A stretch of 64,000 bases of DNA from Occultella aeris (GTDB lineage: Bacteria > Actinomycetota > Actinomycetes > Actinomycetales > Beutenbergiaceae): assembly GCF_902703175.1 (NCBI RefSeq), contig NZ_CACRYJ010000044.1, forward strand, positions 28,580 through 92,579, read 5' to 3'. The notes beneath the pieces are model-generated. The model was given only the letters and a program-made list of their open reading frames with translations, did not search any database and was not told where the DNA came from. Below are positions 52,316 through 60,137 of the stretch, in pieces. Each line of letters starts with the position of its first letter. The first letter of the stretch is position 1. A program made the translations under genes and the position numbers.

Positions 52316-52397
52316 TACTGAAGTCGCGTCGATCCAGGCGCGGCGACGCGGCGAAGGCCTGATCCTGACGTCGCGTCCATCCCCGGCGCGGCTACGC
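52310..52397. repeat. Imperfect direct repeat, two copies about 47 bp apart
   Basis: GGACTGATACTGAAGTCGCG (from 52310) and GGCCTGATCCTGACGTCGCG (from 52357), each followed by similar GATCC/CATCC-GGCGCGGC-ACGC sequence, form two copies of about 41 bp. They span the end of the VOC gene and the 3' end of the convergent methyltransferase gene. Confidence 0.6.
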
Positions 52398-53222
52398 AGT
52401 CGCCGGTTGCGGCACGTCTGTGGCGGCGAGCGTCAGATAGGCGAATCCCATGACGTCCCGGTGGCCGCGCAGCCAGATCGAGCGCTGCGCGTCCAGGGCC
52501 TGCCGGATCGCATCGGCGTCGGGGTGGTCCGGGTGGGCAGCGAGCCAGAGTTCCCGGTCGGCCATATGACCGGACTCGTACTCCTCCCACTCCTCCCGCG
52601 TGACGGTCTCGGTGCGGATCGGACGGAAGCCGGCGGCGACGGCCTGATCGACGAGGTCGGCGAGCAACGGACAGTCCTCGGCGGTGGTGCCCTCCCACAT
52701 GTTCGCGAGTTCGGTCGCCGTCGGTGGATGCTCCCAGTACTCGACACCGAACAGCAGCCGTCCGCCGTCACGCACGCGCCCGCGCAGCGCGTTGAGGGCC
52801 TCCGGGATCGAACCGAATGCGTGGAAGGCGCCGATGTTCAGCACGACGTCGGCGGGTTCGGTGGGCTGGGTGGCGGAGCCTTCGAGGAGGTCCACACGGT
52901 CCCCGAGCACGCGGCTCGCGGCGGCGAGCCGCGCTCGTTCGAGGTCCGGGCCATGGACGTCCACACCGATGCCGCGAGCCTGCGGTGCCCCGGCGAGCGT
53001 CATCAGCAGGAGTTCGGCCCAGCCGCAGCCCAGGTCCACGATCAACGCCGGGTTGGTCGCCGCGAGGTCGGCCGCCAGGCGATGCGCCCGTTGGGACGAG
53101 AGCGGGGCGTTGAACGTCAGCAGCCTGCCCGACCCCGTAGGGGGCGGAGCGGAGCCGTGGGCTGACGATGCGGGGCCGCCATCACTTGGCGTGGCCGGGC
53201 CGTCGTTCGGTGTCGAGGTCAT
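52392..53222 (-). CDS. SAM-dependent methyltransferase
   Basis: A 276-aa class I methyltransferase. Motif I is LIVDLGCGWAELLL; the second motif contains GVDVHGPDLERAR; VVLNIGAFHAFGS and LRDGGRLLFG-type segments follow. The N-terminal 30 residues are low-complexity, so the true start may be later. Substrate unknown. Convergent with the VOC gene. No neighbour suggests a pathway. Confidence 0.88.
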   Translation of the reverse strand: MTSTPNDGPATPSDGGPASSAHGSAPPPTGSGRLLTFNAPLSSQRAHRLAADLAATNPALIVDLGCGWAELLLMTLAGAPQARGIGVDVHGPDLERARLAAASRVLGDRVDLLEGSATQPTEPADVVLNIGAFHAFGSIPEALNALRGRVRDGGRLLFGVEYWEHPPTATELANMWEGTTAEDCPLLADLVDQAVAAGFRPIRTETVTREEWEEYESGHMADRELWLAAHPDHPDADAIRQALDAQRSIWLRGHRDVMGFAYLTLAATDVPQPATA

Positions 53223-53312
53223 CGCAGGCGACCCTGCACCGCCTATCTGTCAGCGTCAAGGTGATTGATGGTCACCTTCGATGGGAGTCAGCGGCGGCGG
53301 TGCAGCCCGGCC

Positions 53313-53402
53313 CGAACGACTCCGGTCCGACTAACGCCCGCCCGACTGACTCGGGCCCGACTGACTCCGGCACGACTGACTCCGGCCCGATTCACTCCAG
53401 TC
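53313..53402. repeat. 15-bp tandem repeat, six units, at the 3' end of the Tad operon
   Basis: Six consecutive 15-bp units of the type CGACTGACTCCGGCC. The tract straddles the stop codon of the TadE-like gene (53392-53394) and continues into the spacer, so its unit changes could move the stop. Confidence 0.85.
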
Positions 53403-53892
53403 CGACCGGCCCGGCCCGGGCCTGCGCGGTGGCCCGGGCCGACCACCCAGGGACCGGTGACACCGGGACCCCGACCTGCACGGTCACCATGCCGCCCGCG
53501 GACACGGCACAGGAGTCGAGCTCGACGCCGTGTCGCTGTGCGACACCGCCCGCGGCCGCGCACGCGTCGCCGGAGCGGCCCGCCGCCACCTCCGCACCGG
53601 CGATGGCAGCGAGATCAGCCGACCCCTGCGCCAGGCCGCGCGCACTCGTGACCCGGGCCAACCCGCCGACCAGCACGGCGAGGATGAGCGCCGCCGCAAC
53701 GACGCCGAGAACCAGGACCGTGGCCGATCCTCGCTCTCCCTCGCCGAGGCGGCTCGATAAACCTCGGGTGGCGGACCGCGCGCTGGCACCCGGTTCGCCC
53801 GACGCGGCAGGTGCGAACCGCACGGGCGTCTCGGCCGATTCCCGGGTGACCCGTTCGCCCGACGCGGCAGATGTGAACCGGATGGGTGTCAC
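53392..53892 (-). CDS. TadE-like pilus-assembly/secretion protein (Rv3654c type)
   Basis: A 166-aa protein with a single N-terminal hydrophobic segment (GERGSATVLVLGVVAAALILAVLV) after about 58 Ser/Arg/Ala-rich residues. The layout matches the last gene of the mycobacterial Rv3660c-Rv3654c locus. Unlike the preceding TadE, there is no Glu at +5 after the Gly-Ser junction, so prepilin-peptidase processing is uncertain. Two cysteines in the exterior part (DACAAAGG; LDSCAVSAGG) could form a disulfide. GTG 53892 overlaps the tadE stop (GTGA). Confidence 0.8.
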   Translation of the reverse strand: MTPIRFTSAASGERVTRESAETPVRFAPAASGEPGASARSATRGLSSRLGEGERGSATVLVLGVVAAALILAVLVGGLARVTSARGLAQGSADLAAIAGAEVAAGRSGDACAAAGGVAQRHGVELDSCAVSAGGMVTVQVGVPVSPVPGWSARATAQARAGPVGLE

Positions 53893-54386
53893 GGCCCGCT
53901 CCCGGGTTCGGCGCGTGCGGAGAACTCGGCCGAGGCCATCAGCCCAGCAGCCCCGAGAGGGCCGGTGTCCACGGGTGCGCTGACGCGGACGACCACCCAC
54001 CCATCGGCGGACGTGACCGAGACCTGAGCCTGCTCACCGGCGAGGTCGGAGGCGATGGCTGCCACCTCCGCCTCGCCGGAGCCGAGTGCGGCCGCGCGGG
54101 CACCTGCACGAGCGGCGTCGGTGCACCGCACCTGGGCGGTCGCCGCCGCTGCCAGGAGCAGGACGGCGACCAGCACCAGGACGACGGCGGGCAGCACGAT
54201 CGCGAACTCGGCAGTGACCGAGCCACGCTCGCGCTGCCCAGCGCCCGGCACGCCGCGGGAATGACCGTGTCCGGGCCCGAAATGGCCCGGGCCGCCGGCC
54301 AGGTTCCGACCGGCCTCGCTCGGGCCGGCCAGGCTCAGACCGGCCTGGCTCAGACCGGCCTGGCCACTCCTCCCGGGTGCCCGCAC
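53889..54386 (-). CDS. TadE-family pseudopilin
   Basis: A 165-aa protein. A class III-like signal RERGSVTAEFAIVLPAVVLVL has Gly then SVTAE, with Glu at +5, the pattern cut by a TadV-type peptidase. An exterior domain with one Cys follows. The first 50 residues are Gly/Ala/Ser-rich, made of AGLSQ-type pentapeptides coded by 15-bp repeats, so the real start may lie later. The GTG at 54386 is 3 bp after the DUF4244 stop. Confidence 0.82.
   Translation of the reverse strand: MRAPGRSGQAGLSQAGLSLAGPSEAGRNLAGGPGHFGPGHGHSRGVPGAGQRERGSVTAEFAIVLPAVVLVLVAVLLLAAAATAQVRCTDAARAGARAAALGSGEAEVAAIASDLAGEQAQVSVTSADGWVVVRVSAPVDTGPLGAAGLMASAEFSARAEPGSGP
54301..54370. repeat. 15-bp tandem repeat in the tadE 5' region
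   Basis: Four to five 15-bp units of the form TGGCTCAGACCGGCC encode AGLSQ-like pentapeptides at the TadE N-terminus. Confidence 0.85.
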
Positions 54387-54389
54387 GGG

Positions 54390-54623
54390 TCAGCCGCCCA
54401 CCGACAGCGCCTGCCGGATGATCCCGAGCAGGAGCCCGCGGACCTCGTCGCTGCGCAGGATCACCAGGAGCAACCCGGCGAAGGCCACGGCCGCCAGGGT
54501 GGCGATGGCATACTCCGCCGTGGCCATTCCCGCCTCGGCCGTGCGCAGCACCAGCACGTACCGACGCCGCAGACCCGACACGAAGCGGCGCCAGGCCGCG
54601 GCTCCGAACTTGGCGATTCTCAT
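54390..54623 (-). CDS. DUF4244 protein, Flp-type pilin candidate (Rv3656c type)
   Basis: A 77-aa small protein: basic N-terminus (MRIAKFGAAAWRRFVSGLRRR), then AEAGMATAEYAIATLAAVAFAGLLLVIL, a pilin-type signal with Gly followed by MATAE (Glu at +5) and a hydrophobic helix. Expected to be processed and assembled as the pilus subunit. ATG 54623 was preferred because of GAGAGGAAG upstream; the in-frame extension to 54752 is not pilin-like. Confidence 0.85.
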   Translation of the reverse strand: MRIAKFGAAAWRRFVSGLRRRYVLVLRTAEAGMATAEYAIATLAAVAFAGLLLVILRSDEVRGLLLGIIRQALSVGG

Positions 54624-54758
54624 GGTCTTCCTCTCGTCTTCGGGATCGACCGACCCCGTCCTACCTCCACTGTGGGCGCCGCCACCGCCAGCCGCCCCGC
54701 GCACCGGGGCCGCTGTGGACGGCTGGGCATCGGCCATCTCGCGGTGGGTCACTGGGAC

Positions 54759-55364
54759 TCAGGGTCCGAGCAGGTCGAGTCCGGTCGACAGCAACACCGG
54801 GACCAGCCCGAGCAGGATGAAGGACGGGAGCAGGCACAGCCCCAGTGGCAGGACCAACTGCACACCCAGTCGAGCCGCGGCCTCCCGGGCGCTGGCGCCC
54901 CGGCGGGCGCGGACACCCTCCGCGGCTTGGCGCAGGCCTGCTCCAGGTGCCACGCCGTCGCACCAGGCGGGGGCCAGTGCCCGAGACACCGCAGCCCAGT
55001 CGTCGTCGACGTCCAGCCAGGCCTGGTCCCAGTCGGCACCGAGCCGGAGTGCGCCGGCGACGCGGCGGAGCGGAGCGCCCTGCTCGACGGGTAGCGCCTG
55101 CCCGAGCGCATCGAGCGCAGCAGGGATCGAGACACCGGCGGTGAGCGCCGCGTCGAGCAGGTCGAGCACCACCGCGGGATCGACGACCGGGCCGGACTCC
55201 CGGCGCCGAAGTCGGATCGGGAGCCGACCGCGCGCCGGCTCGCCGGCACCGGACACTGGCGCCGTGGGCCTAGCGGACGGCGCGTACGCGAGTGGTGCGC
55301 GTCGCAGCGCCCACGGCACCGCCGCCAGCACTACGAGCACGGCGGCGAGCCACGCCGGGCTCAT
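54759..55364 (-). CDS. tadC: Tad secretion inner-membrane protein, TadC-like (type II F family)
   Basis: A 201-aa protein with an N-terminal helix (AWLAAVLVVLAAVPWAL), a T2SSF-like helical domain and a C-terminal membrane pair (LVLPLGLCLLPSFILLGLVPVLL). It would form the membrane platform together with TadB. Start and upstream stop overlap by 1 bp (TGATG); a GTG one codon upstream is possible. Confidence 0.85.
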   Translation of the reverse strand: MSPAWLAAVLVVLAAVPWALRRAPLAYAPSARPTAPVSGAGEPARGRLPIRLRRRESGPVVDPAVVLDLLDAALTAGVSIPAALDALGQALPVEQGAPLRRVAGALRLGADWDQAWLDVDDDWAAVSRALAPAWCDGVAPGAGLRQAAEGVRARRGASAREAAARLGVQLVLPLGLCLLPSFILLGLVPVLLSTGLDLLGP

Positions 55365-56173
55365 CACGCACCCGCCCGTTCGGCCCGACGCACCAGCGTC
55401 GCGACCCACCGTCGGCCGATGACGACCAGTCCGACCCCGAGCACGAGGCACCAGCCGCCGATTCCGCCGCCGAGCAGTACGCCGAGCGGATCGGCACCGA
55501 GACCCGTGCCGAGCAGCACCCCAGCCAGCGGCAGCCAGGCCAGCAGTCGCGCCGTCGACCTGGGGCCAGCGAGCGCGGCGCGCCGGGCCGAGGCCGCCTC
55601 AGCCGACTCGACGAGCCCACTCGCACAGCGCTCGAGGACATCGGCCAGCGGCGTGCCCACGCGATGAGCGATCCGGCAGGCTGCGATGGCGCCGGCCACC
55701 TGTGCCGCGTCCGCGCTGTGCCCCACCCGTGCGGCGAGCTCCGCGAGCGGACCCGGGACGCCCGATGGCCCGCGGTCGCCCGCCATCCATGACTCGTCCG
55801 CGCGCGGCGAGGTCCGCGCGGCAGGTGCTCGGGGTCGCACGGCGACGGCGTGGACGACCAGGTCCGCAGCCGAGGCGGGTTCGGCGACGCCGGTGCTCGC
55901 GAGCGCCCGCTCCCACGCGGACTCGACGTCGGACCCGGACCGCAGCCTCGCGGCGACCTCCACGAGCACCTCGCCGATGGGGATCCGTCGCTCGCGCGGC
56001 CGCCAGAGACCTCGCCGCGGCGCGCGCCGGCCGACCCCGCCGCTCGAGCGTCGATCCGCGCGGCCGGGCGGACGACCCGGGTCCTGCGGACGCGTGGGTG
56101 CGCCACGGTGACCGGGCGCCGTCAGCAACCACACGGCCAGGACGCACAAGACGACCCCGAGCACCCCGCTCAC
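55364..56173 (-). CDS. tadB: Tad secretion inner-membrane protein, TadB-like (type II F family)
   Basis: A 269-aa protein with an N-terminal helix (VLGVVLCVLAVWLL), a T2SSF domain (VEVAARLRSGSDVESAWERAL; CRIAHRVGTPLADVLERCASGL) and C-terminal helices (LAWLPLAGVLLGTGLG; WCLVLGVGLVVI). GTG 56173 overlaps the tadA stop (GTGA). The N-terminal part is Arg/Pro-rich and somewhat truncated compared with Caulobacter TadB, as usual for the Rv3658c type. Confidence 0.86.
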   Translation of the reverse strand: MSGVLGVVLCVLAVWLLTAPGHRGAPTRPQDPGRPPGRADRRSSGGVGRRAPRRGLWRPRERRIPIGEVLVEVAARLRSGSDVESAWERALASTGVAEPASAADLVVHAVAVRPRAPAARTSPRADESWMAGDRGPSGVPGPLAELAARVGHSADAAQVAGAIAACRIAHRVGTPLADVLERCASGLVESAEAASARRAALAGPRSTARLLAWLPLAGVLLGTGLGADPLGVLLGGGIGGWCLVLGVGLVVIGRRWVATLVRRAERAGA

Positions 56174-57357
56174 CGTGCCGCGTCCAACCGCTCGGCGAGC
56201 GCCGGCCATCCCGGTCCCCACCGCCACCCGCCGAGGCCGTCACGACCCATCGCGACCTCGCAGCGCATGCCGTCACCGCCGTCGGGCGAGAGCACCGCGA
56301 CCTGGTCCACGTGACGACGGCCCTCGGTCCGGCGCAGGTGCACCACCGCGTCGAACGCACTGAGAGCCTGGATCGCGACGGCTGCCGGACTCAGACCGGC
56401 GAGTGTGCCGAGCGCGGCGAGGCGGGCCGGAACGTCGGTGGCCGCGTTGGCGTGCACCGTGGCCAACCCGCCGTCATGCCCGGTGTTGAGGGCACCGAGC
56501 ACCTCCCGGACCTCGGCTCCACGACACTCCCCCAGCACCAGCCGGTCCGGGCGCATCCTCATCGCCGTACGCACCAGATAGTCCAGCCCGATGCCACCGA
56601 CGCCCTGCACGTTCGGCCGTCGGACCTGCAGGTGCACGACGTGCGGATGGTCCGGCGCCAGCTCCGCGGCCTCCTCGATGCAGACGATCCGTTCGTTCGG
56701 CGGGACCAGCGAGAGCATGCTCGCCAGCAGCGTGGTCTTGCCGCTGCCGGTGGCGCCGCTGACCAGGACGTTCGCACGCACGCGCACGAGCTGGGCGAGG
56801 ATCTGCGCGGACCGGTCGTCGAGGAACCCGTCCTCGACCAGTTCGGCGAGCCGGAACGCCCGACGGCGGACCGTGCGTAGGGAGATCAACGCACCTTCCG
56901 CGCTGAGCGGGGCGAGCACGGCGTGCAGGCGGGTACCGTCCGGCAGTCGCCCTTCGGCAACTGGCGCGGCGTCATCCAGTCTTTGGCCGGCGACGGCGGC
57001 GAGCCGGGTGGCGAGGGTGCGGATGTCACCGAGACCCGCCGCCGGGACCCGACGCAGGCCGTCGCCGCGATCCACCCAGACACCGTGGTCCGCATTCACG
57101 AGGACGTCGGTCACCCGGGGGTCGTCGAGCAGCGGCTGCAGCACCGGCCCGGCGCCGAGGAGTTCGGCCCTCGCGTCCCGCTCCAGCGTGATCAGGTCCC
57201 GGTCGCCGAGCGGGCTGGAGGTCTCCCGGACCGCTCTGGTGACCTGGCCGGGGTCCGGCTCATGGTGGCTCCCGAGCAGCCGGTCGCGCACCTGATCGAC
57301 CCCGGCCTTCGTCATCGGTAGCCGATCGCCTACCCGGGCGGCGCTCGTGCTCGTCAT
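56170..57357 (-). CDS. tadA: Tad pilus assembly ATPase, TadA/CpaF
   Basis: A 395-aa secretion ATPase. N-terminal LLDDPRVTDVLVNADHGVWVDRG is the CpaF motif. Walker A GATGSGKTT is at 201-209; CIEEAAELAP is the Asp-box region, and RPDRLVLGECRGAEVREVL and TGHDGGLATVHAN are Walker B and His-box. It powers pilin assembly at the cytoplasmic face. ATG 57357 lies 12 bp after the CpaE-like stop. Confidence 0.94.
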   Translation of the reverse strand: MTSTSAARVGDRLPMTKAGVDQVRDRLLGSHHEPDPGQVTRAVRETSSPLGDRDLITLERDARAELLGAGPVLQPLLDDPRVTDVLVNADHGVWVDRGDGLRRVPAAGLGDIRTLATRLAAVAGQRLDDAAPVAEGRLPDGTRLHAVLAPLSAEGALISLRTVRRRAFRLAELVEDGFLDDRSAQILAQLVRVRANVLVSGATGSGKTTLLASMLSLVPPNERIVCIEEAAELAPDHPHVVHLQVRRPNVQGVGGIGLDYLVRTAMRMRPDRLVLGECRGAEVREVLGALNTGHDGGLATVHANAATDVPARLAALGTLAGLSPAAVAIQALSAFDAVVHLRRTEGRRHVDQVAVLSPDGGDGMRCEVAMGRDGLGGWRWGPGWPALAERLDAAR

Positions 57358-57369
57358 CGTCGGACCCGA

Positions 57370-58386
57370 TCAGTCGGCGAGGCCGAGGGCGCCGACGAGG
57401 GTTCGCGCGCCGCGGATCAGCGGGCCTCGTCGCTGTTCCCCCGGCGCGACACCCCGTTCGACAGCGGCCGCGAGGGACCGTTCGGGCCGCATGGTCAGTT
57501 CCAGCGGCAGTTCGCAGGCCTGGGCGATCTCCTGTGCGGTCAACCCGCCCGGCGCCGGACCCCGGACCACCAGGCGCACGTCCGCACCGGTCAGCGCGCG
57601 GGCCAGCACCTGCGCACCCGCGGCGGACGCGACGTCACAGGTCGCCGCCACGAGGACGACGTCGCAGAAGGGCACCCAGTTGGCCTCACCGGACTCGGCC
57701 GCACCCCGGGCGAGATCGAGGACGAGGACGTCGTGACCGGCGGCCAGCGCCTCGAGGACGGGGATCTCCGCCCCCTGTGACGGGCCGCCACGCCAGTCCG
57801 CGGACAGCACGTGTACCCCGTGCCACACCGGGAGCGCCACCGAGAGCGACTCGGAGTCGAAGCCGCCCCGGTCCCCGGCGAGGTCACCCCAGCGGACCCC
57901 GCCCTCGTGCTCGATGCCCAGGATCAGCTCCACGCCCGCCCCGCTCAGGTCCAGATCCGCGAGGGCCACGCCCAACCCGGCGTCCGCGCAGGCCCGGGCC
58001 AGCGCGGTGGCCAGCGCGGACGTGCCCACGCCGCCACGTGCGCCGATCACGCCGACCACCCGCGCGCGCCGCGTCCGGGTACCGGCCCGCGCCCGGGCGA
58101 GCACCTGCTCGGCAGCACCCGGCAGCACGAGGCACGCTCCGCCGTCGGGCGCGGTAGCCCCGGGCACCACACTCACCCAGGCGGAGCGGTGCCGGACCTC
58201 GGTCCACAACGGGTCCTGCGGACCCCACTCGGTGGCACTGTCGAGCAGCAGACCGGCCTCCGGCGGCCCGGCGGCGGGCGGATGGATCGCCAGCGGCACC
58301 CCGGCGAGCGAGGTCACCGCCCGCACCTGTTCGATCAGGGCGGCGTCGGCCGAACGCAGGGCGATGATCGGTTGCTCCAGGGACAC
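57370..58386 (-). CDS. CpaE/Ssd-like MinD-family protein with degenerate P-loop
   Basis: A 338-aa protein: N-terminal receiver-like part (1-105), then a ParA/MinD-type domain (VVGVIGARGGVGTSALATALARACADAGLGVALADLDLSG). In this deviant Walker A, Arg117 and Thr122 replace the two usual lysines of KGGxGK(S/T). It corresponds in position to Rv3660c (Ssd) and CpaE, which localise the pilus machine. GTG 58386 was chosen because GAGGAG lies 7 nt upstream. First gene of the seven-gene Tad operon. Confidence 0.88.
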   Translation of the reverse strand: MSLEQPIIALRSADAALIEQVRAVTSLAGVPLAIHPPAAGPPEAGLLLDSATEWGPQDPLWTEVRHRSAWVSVVPGATAPDGGACLVLPGAAEQVLARARAGTRTRRARVVGVIGARGGVGTSALATALARACADAGLGVALADLDLSGAGVELILGIEHEGGVRWGDLAGDRGGFDSESLSVALPVWHGVHVLSADWRGGPSQGAEIPVLEALAAGHDVLVLDLARGAAESGEANWVPFCDVVLVAATCDVASAAGAQVLARALTGADVRLVVRGPAPGGLTAQEIAQACELPLELTMRPERSLAAAVERGVAPGEQRRGPLIRGARTLVGALGLAD

Positions 58387-58532
58387 CGTGACTCCTCGGG
58401 TCGGGCCTTGAGCGTGCCCCGCGCGGCAGCGCCGCCGCGGCCCGGAGCGCCCGGTTGTGGACGGTGGGGGGTCGGGGATCGCCTGTGGACACGGACGTCG
58501 ATCCCTTCCCAACCTCACCGGGAGGGAGTAGA

Positions 58533-58692
58533 AATGGAGGACAACTCCAGCAGCGGCGAGTACCCACGCGCGATAGGTCCACGAATAGGACCGGGCGACC
58601 GGGATCCGTCCCGTAGCGACCCGTACCGGATATGCACGCTTGATCGCTCGTACGCCACTGAAGGTGACAACGGCGCCCATGGGCGCCGTTGT
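58533..58692 (+). ncRNA. Candidate structured RNA with terminal hairpin
   Basis: Downstream of 58533 the sequence carries successive stems: GGTCC-N7-GGACC, CGGGA-TCCG-TCCCG, and a perfect 26-bp palindrome centred at 58679/58680 with arm ACAACGGCGCCCA, that would act as a terminator-like hairpin. Codon usage of the overlapping reading frame is poor (three ATA codons). No known RNA family was recognised, and the strand is inferred from hairpin order. Confidence 0.3.
58667..58692. terminator. Perfect 26-bp palindrome (hairpin or dyad site)
   Basis: Arms ACAACGGCGCCCA and TGGGCGCCGTTGT are exactly complementary with no loop bases. As RNA it would form a strong hairpin; as DNA it is a dyad-symmetric site. 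The sequence TTGCGTGATT follows; no U-tract. Confidence 0.55.
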
Positions 58693-58788
58693 TGCGTGAT
58701 TCCGGTGCCCCGCCGGTTCGGCGCGCCCCCCGGATCCGCACCGTCCGCCTCGCTACGGTGACTCCACACGACGATCTTGGAGGATCCA

Positions 58789-59985
58789 GTGAGCACCGAC
58801 CCGCCCAGTACCGGTGACAAGGACGAGGTGAACCCCGCACCCGCCGACGACACCACCGCGACTCCAGACGCGCCCACCCAGGGCGGCGTGCTGCCCAGCC
58901 CGTCGAGGGCCACCGGTCCAGCGGATCCCGCCGAGTCCTCGGACCCGGCCGCCGAGCCGGTCGCCGGCCCTCTCGACGGGTCCGTCGCGCCGGTCTCCGA
59001 GTCCGACCCCGGCGATGAGCCCACAGCCGCCGGCACCGACCTGCCCGCCGCCGAACCGATGACCGCAGCCGGAACGGACCAGCCCGCCGCGAGCGGGCCC
59101 CCGACCGCCACCACCAGCCCCGTCGAGGACACCCCTCGGGCCCTCGACGCCGACGAACCCCTGGAGGACGACGTGCCCCCTGCCCCCACCCGCGAGGAGG
59201 ACGAGGCGGTCCGCGCCGAGCGAGCGCGCCGGTTCGGCCGCCCCTCCGCCGAGAGCGCCGCATCCGCCGACGAGGCCGGCACGACCGCCGTCGGCCCCAT
59301 CGCGGCCGGCACCACGGCAGCCGGCACGACCTCGCCCGACGCGACGGGCAGCGACGCCGGCGCCATCGCGGCCGGCACCACCGCCGGTGTCGCGGCCGGG
59401 GCCGCCACCGAGGCGGACACCGCCGGCCCGGTGACCCCGTCCGAGACCGCGGCCCGCGACGCCGAGGACCCCTTCGAGGACTGGGACGACGGCCCGCAGT
59501 CCCGTACCAGCGCGCACTGGTGGGGCATCCTCATCGCCGTCGTGTTCACCCCGGTCGCGTGGTACCTCATCGCCGACGGCGGCGACCGCATCGCGCACGC
59601 GCAGAACACGAATCTCGACCAGATCAACGTGGCCGGCTTCATCGAGCTCGGCGGGGGCCTCCTCGCGCTCGTCGCACTCTTCATCGCGGCCCGCTGGTCC
59701 TCGGTGGGCTCGATCATCATGGGTTCGGTCGGTGTCCTGATCGGGGCCGCGTTCCTCGCCGTGCCCCGCACCGTTCTGGACTTCCTGGACGAGCAGGCCG
59801 CCCCGGTCTTCGAGCGCCTCGGGCAACTCGGCACGAACATCTACGACCACCTGCTCTCCGACGGTCAGACCGGTCGGCTGGTGGCCTACGGCATCGTCCT
59901 GATCCTCACCGGCGTGGTCTCCCACGGCGCCCGCCGACAGGGTCGCCGCGAGGAACGACGCAAGACCGCAGTCGGACTCGACTGA
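58789..59985 (+). CDS. Hypothetical membrane protein with long acidic Ala/Thr/Pro-rich N-terminus
   Basis: A 398-aa protein. Residues 1-235 are low-complexity (Ala, Thr, Pro, Asp, Glu, e.g. TTAAGTTSPDATGSDAG). After DPFEDWDDGP come four probable membrane segments (HWWGILIAVVFTPVAWYLI; GGGLLALVALFIAARW; GSIIMGSVGVLIGAAFLAV; VAYGIVLILTGVVSHGAR) and a basic tail (RRQGRREERRK). No family is recognised. GTG 58789 was chosen because GGAGGA precedes it closely; a TTG at 58777 overlaps that ribosome site. A terminator follows at 60000. Confidence 0.85.
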   Translation: MSTDPPSTGDKDEVNPAPADDTTATPDAPTQGGVLPSPSRATGPADPAESSDPAAEPVAGPLDGSVAPVSESDPGDEPTAAGTDLPAAEPMTAAGTDQPAASGPPTATTSPVEDTPRALDADEPLEDDVPPAPTREEDEAVRAERARRFGRPSAESAASADEAGTTAVGPIAAGTTAAGTTSPDATGSDAGAIAAGTTAGVAAGAATEADTAGPVTPSETAARDAEDPFEDWDDGPQSRTSAHWWGILIAVVFTPVAWYLIADGGDRIAHAQNTNLDQINVAGFIELGGGLLALVALFIAARWSSVGSIIMGSVGVLIGAAFLAVPRTVLDFLDEQAAPVFERLGQLGTNIYDHLLSDGQTGRLVAYGIVLILTGVVSHGARRQGRREERRKTAVGLD

Positions 59986-59999
59986 TCCCTACAGACCCC

Positions 60000-60037
60000 A
60001 CGGGACGGTCCGGTGCCTGCGCACCGGACCGTCCCGT
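60000..60037 (+). terminator. Strong intrinsic-type terminator hairpin
   Basis: A 17-bp perfect stem (arm ACGGGACGGTCCGGTGC) with loop CTGC ends in TTCGTCGTCG, 14 bp after the membrane-protein stop and before the acs promoter. The long GC stem without a full U-tract is typical of GC-rich actinobacteria. Confidence 0.85.
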
Positions 60038-60137
60038 TCGTCGTCGTCCCGTAGTTGGGACCGGCCTGCCGGTGTCCACGCGATGGGCATAGGCTGACCC
60101 GCGAAACCACGCACCGTCGATGTTGCTCGGAGGAACC

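Larger units (their letters stand above)
58387..58788. other. Divergent intergenic region between the Tad operon and a membrane-protein gene
   Basis: This 402-bp gap contains no supported protein gene. It holds the Tad promoter region, a GGGAGGGAGTAGAAATG sequence at about 58519-58535 opening a doubtful reading frame, and a row of hairpins, GGTCC/GGACC at 58576-58592, CGGGA/TCCCG at 58600-58613 and a 26-bp palindrome at 58667-58692. See the ncRNA candidate. Confidence 0.6.

Noticed and set aside
58533..58761. 75-aa reading frame with a strong GGGAGG ribosome site
   Set aside because: Three ATA codons and low GC at the third codon position contrast with all neighbouring genes; hairpins overlap it. 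An RNA or leader explanation is preferred.
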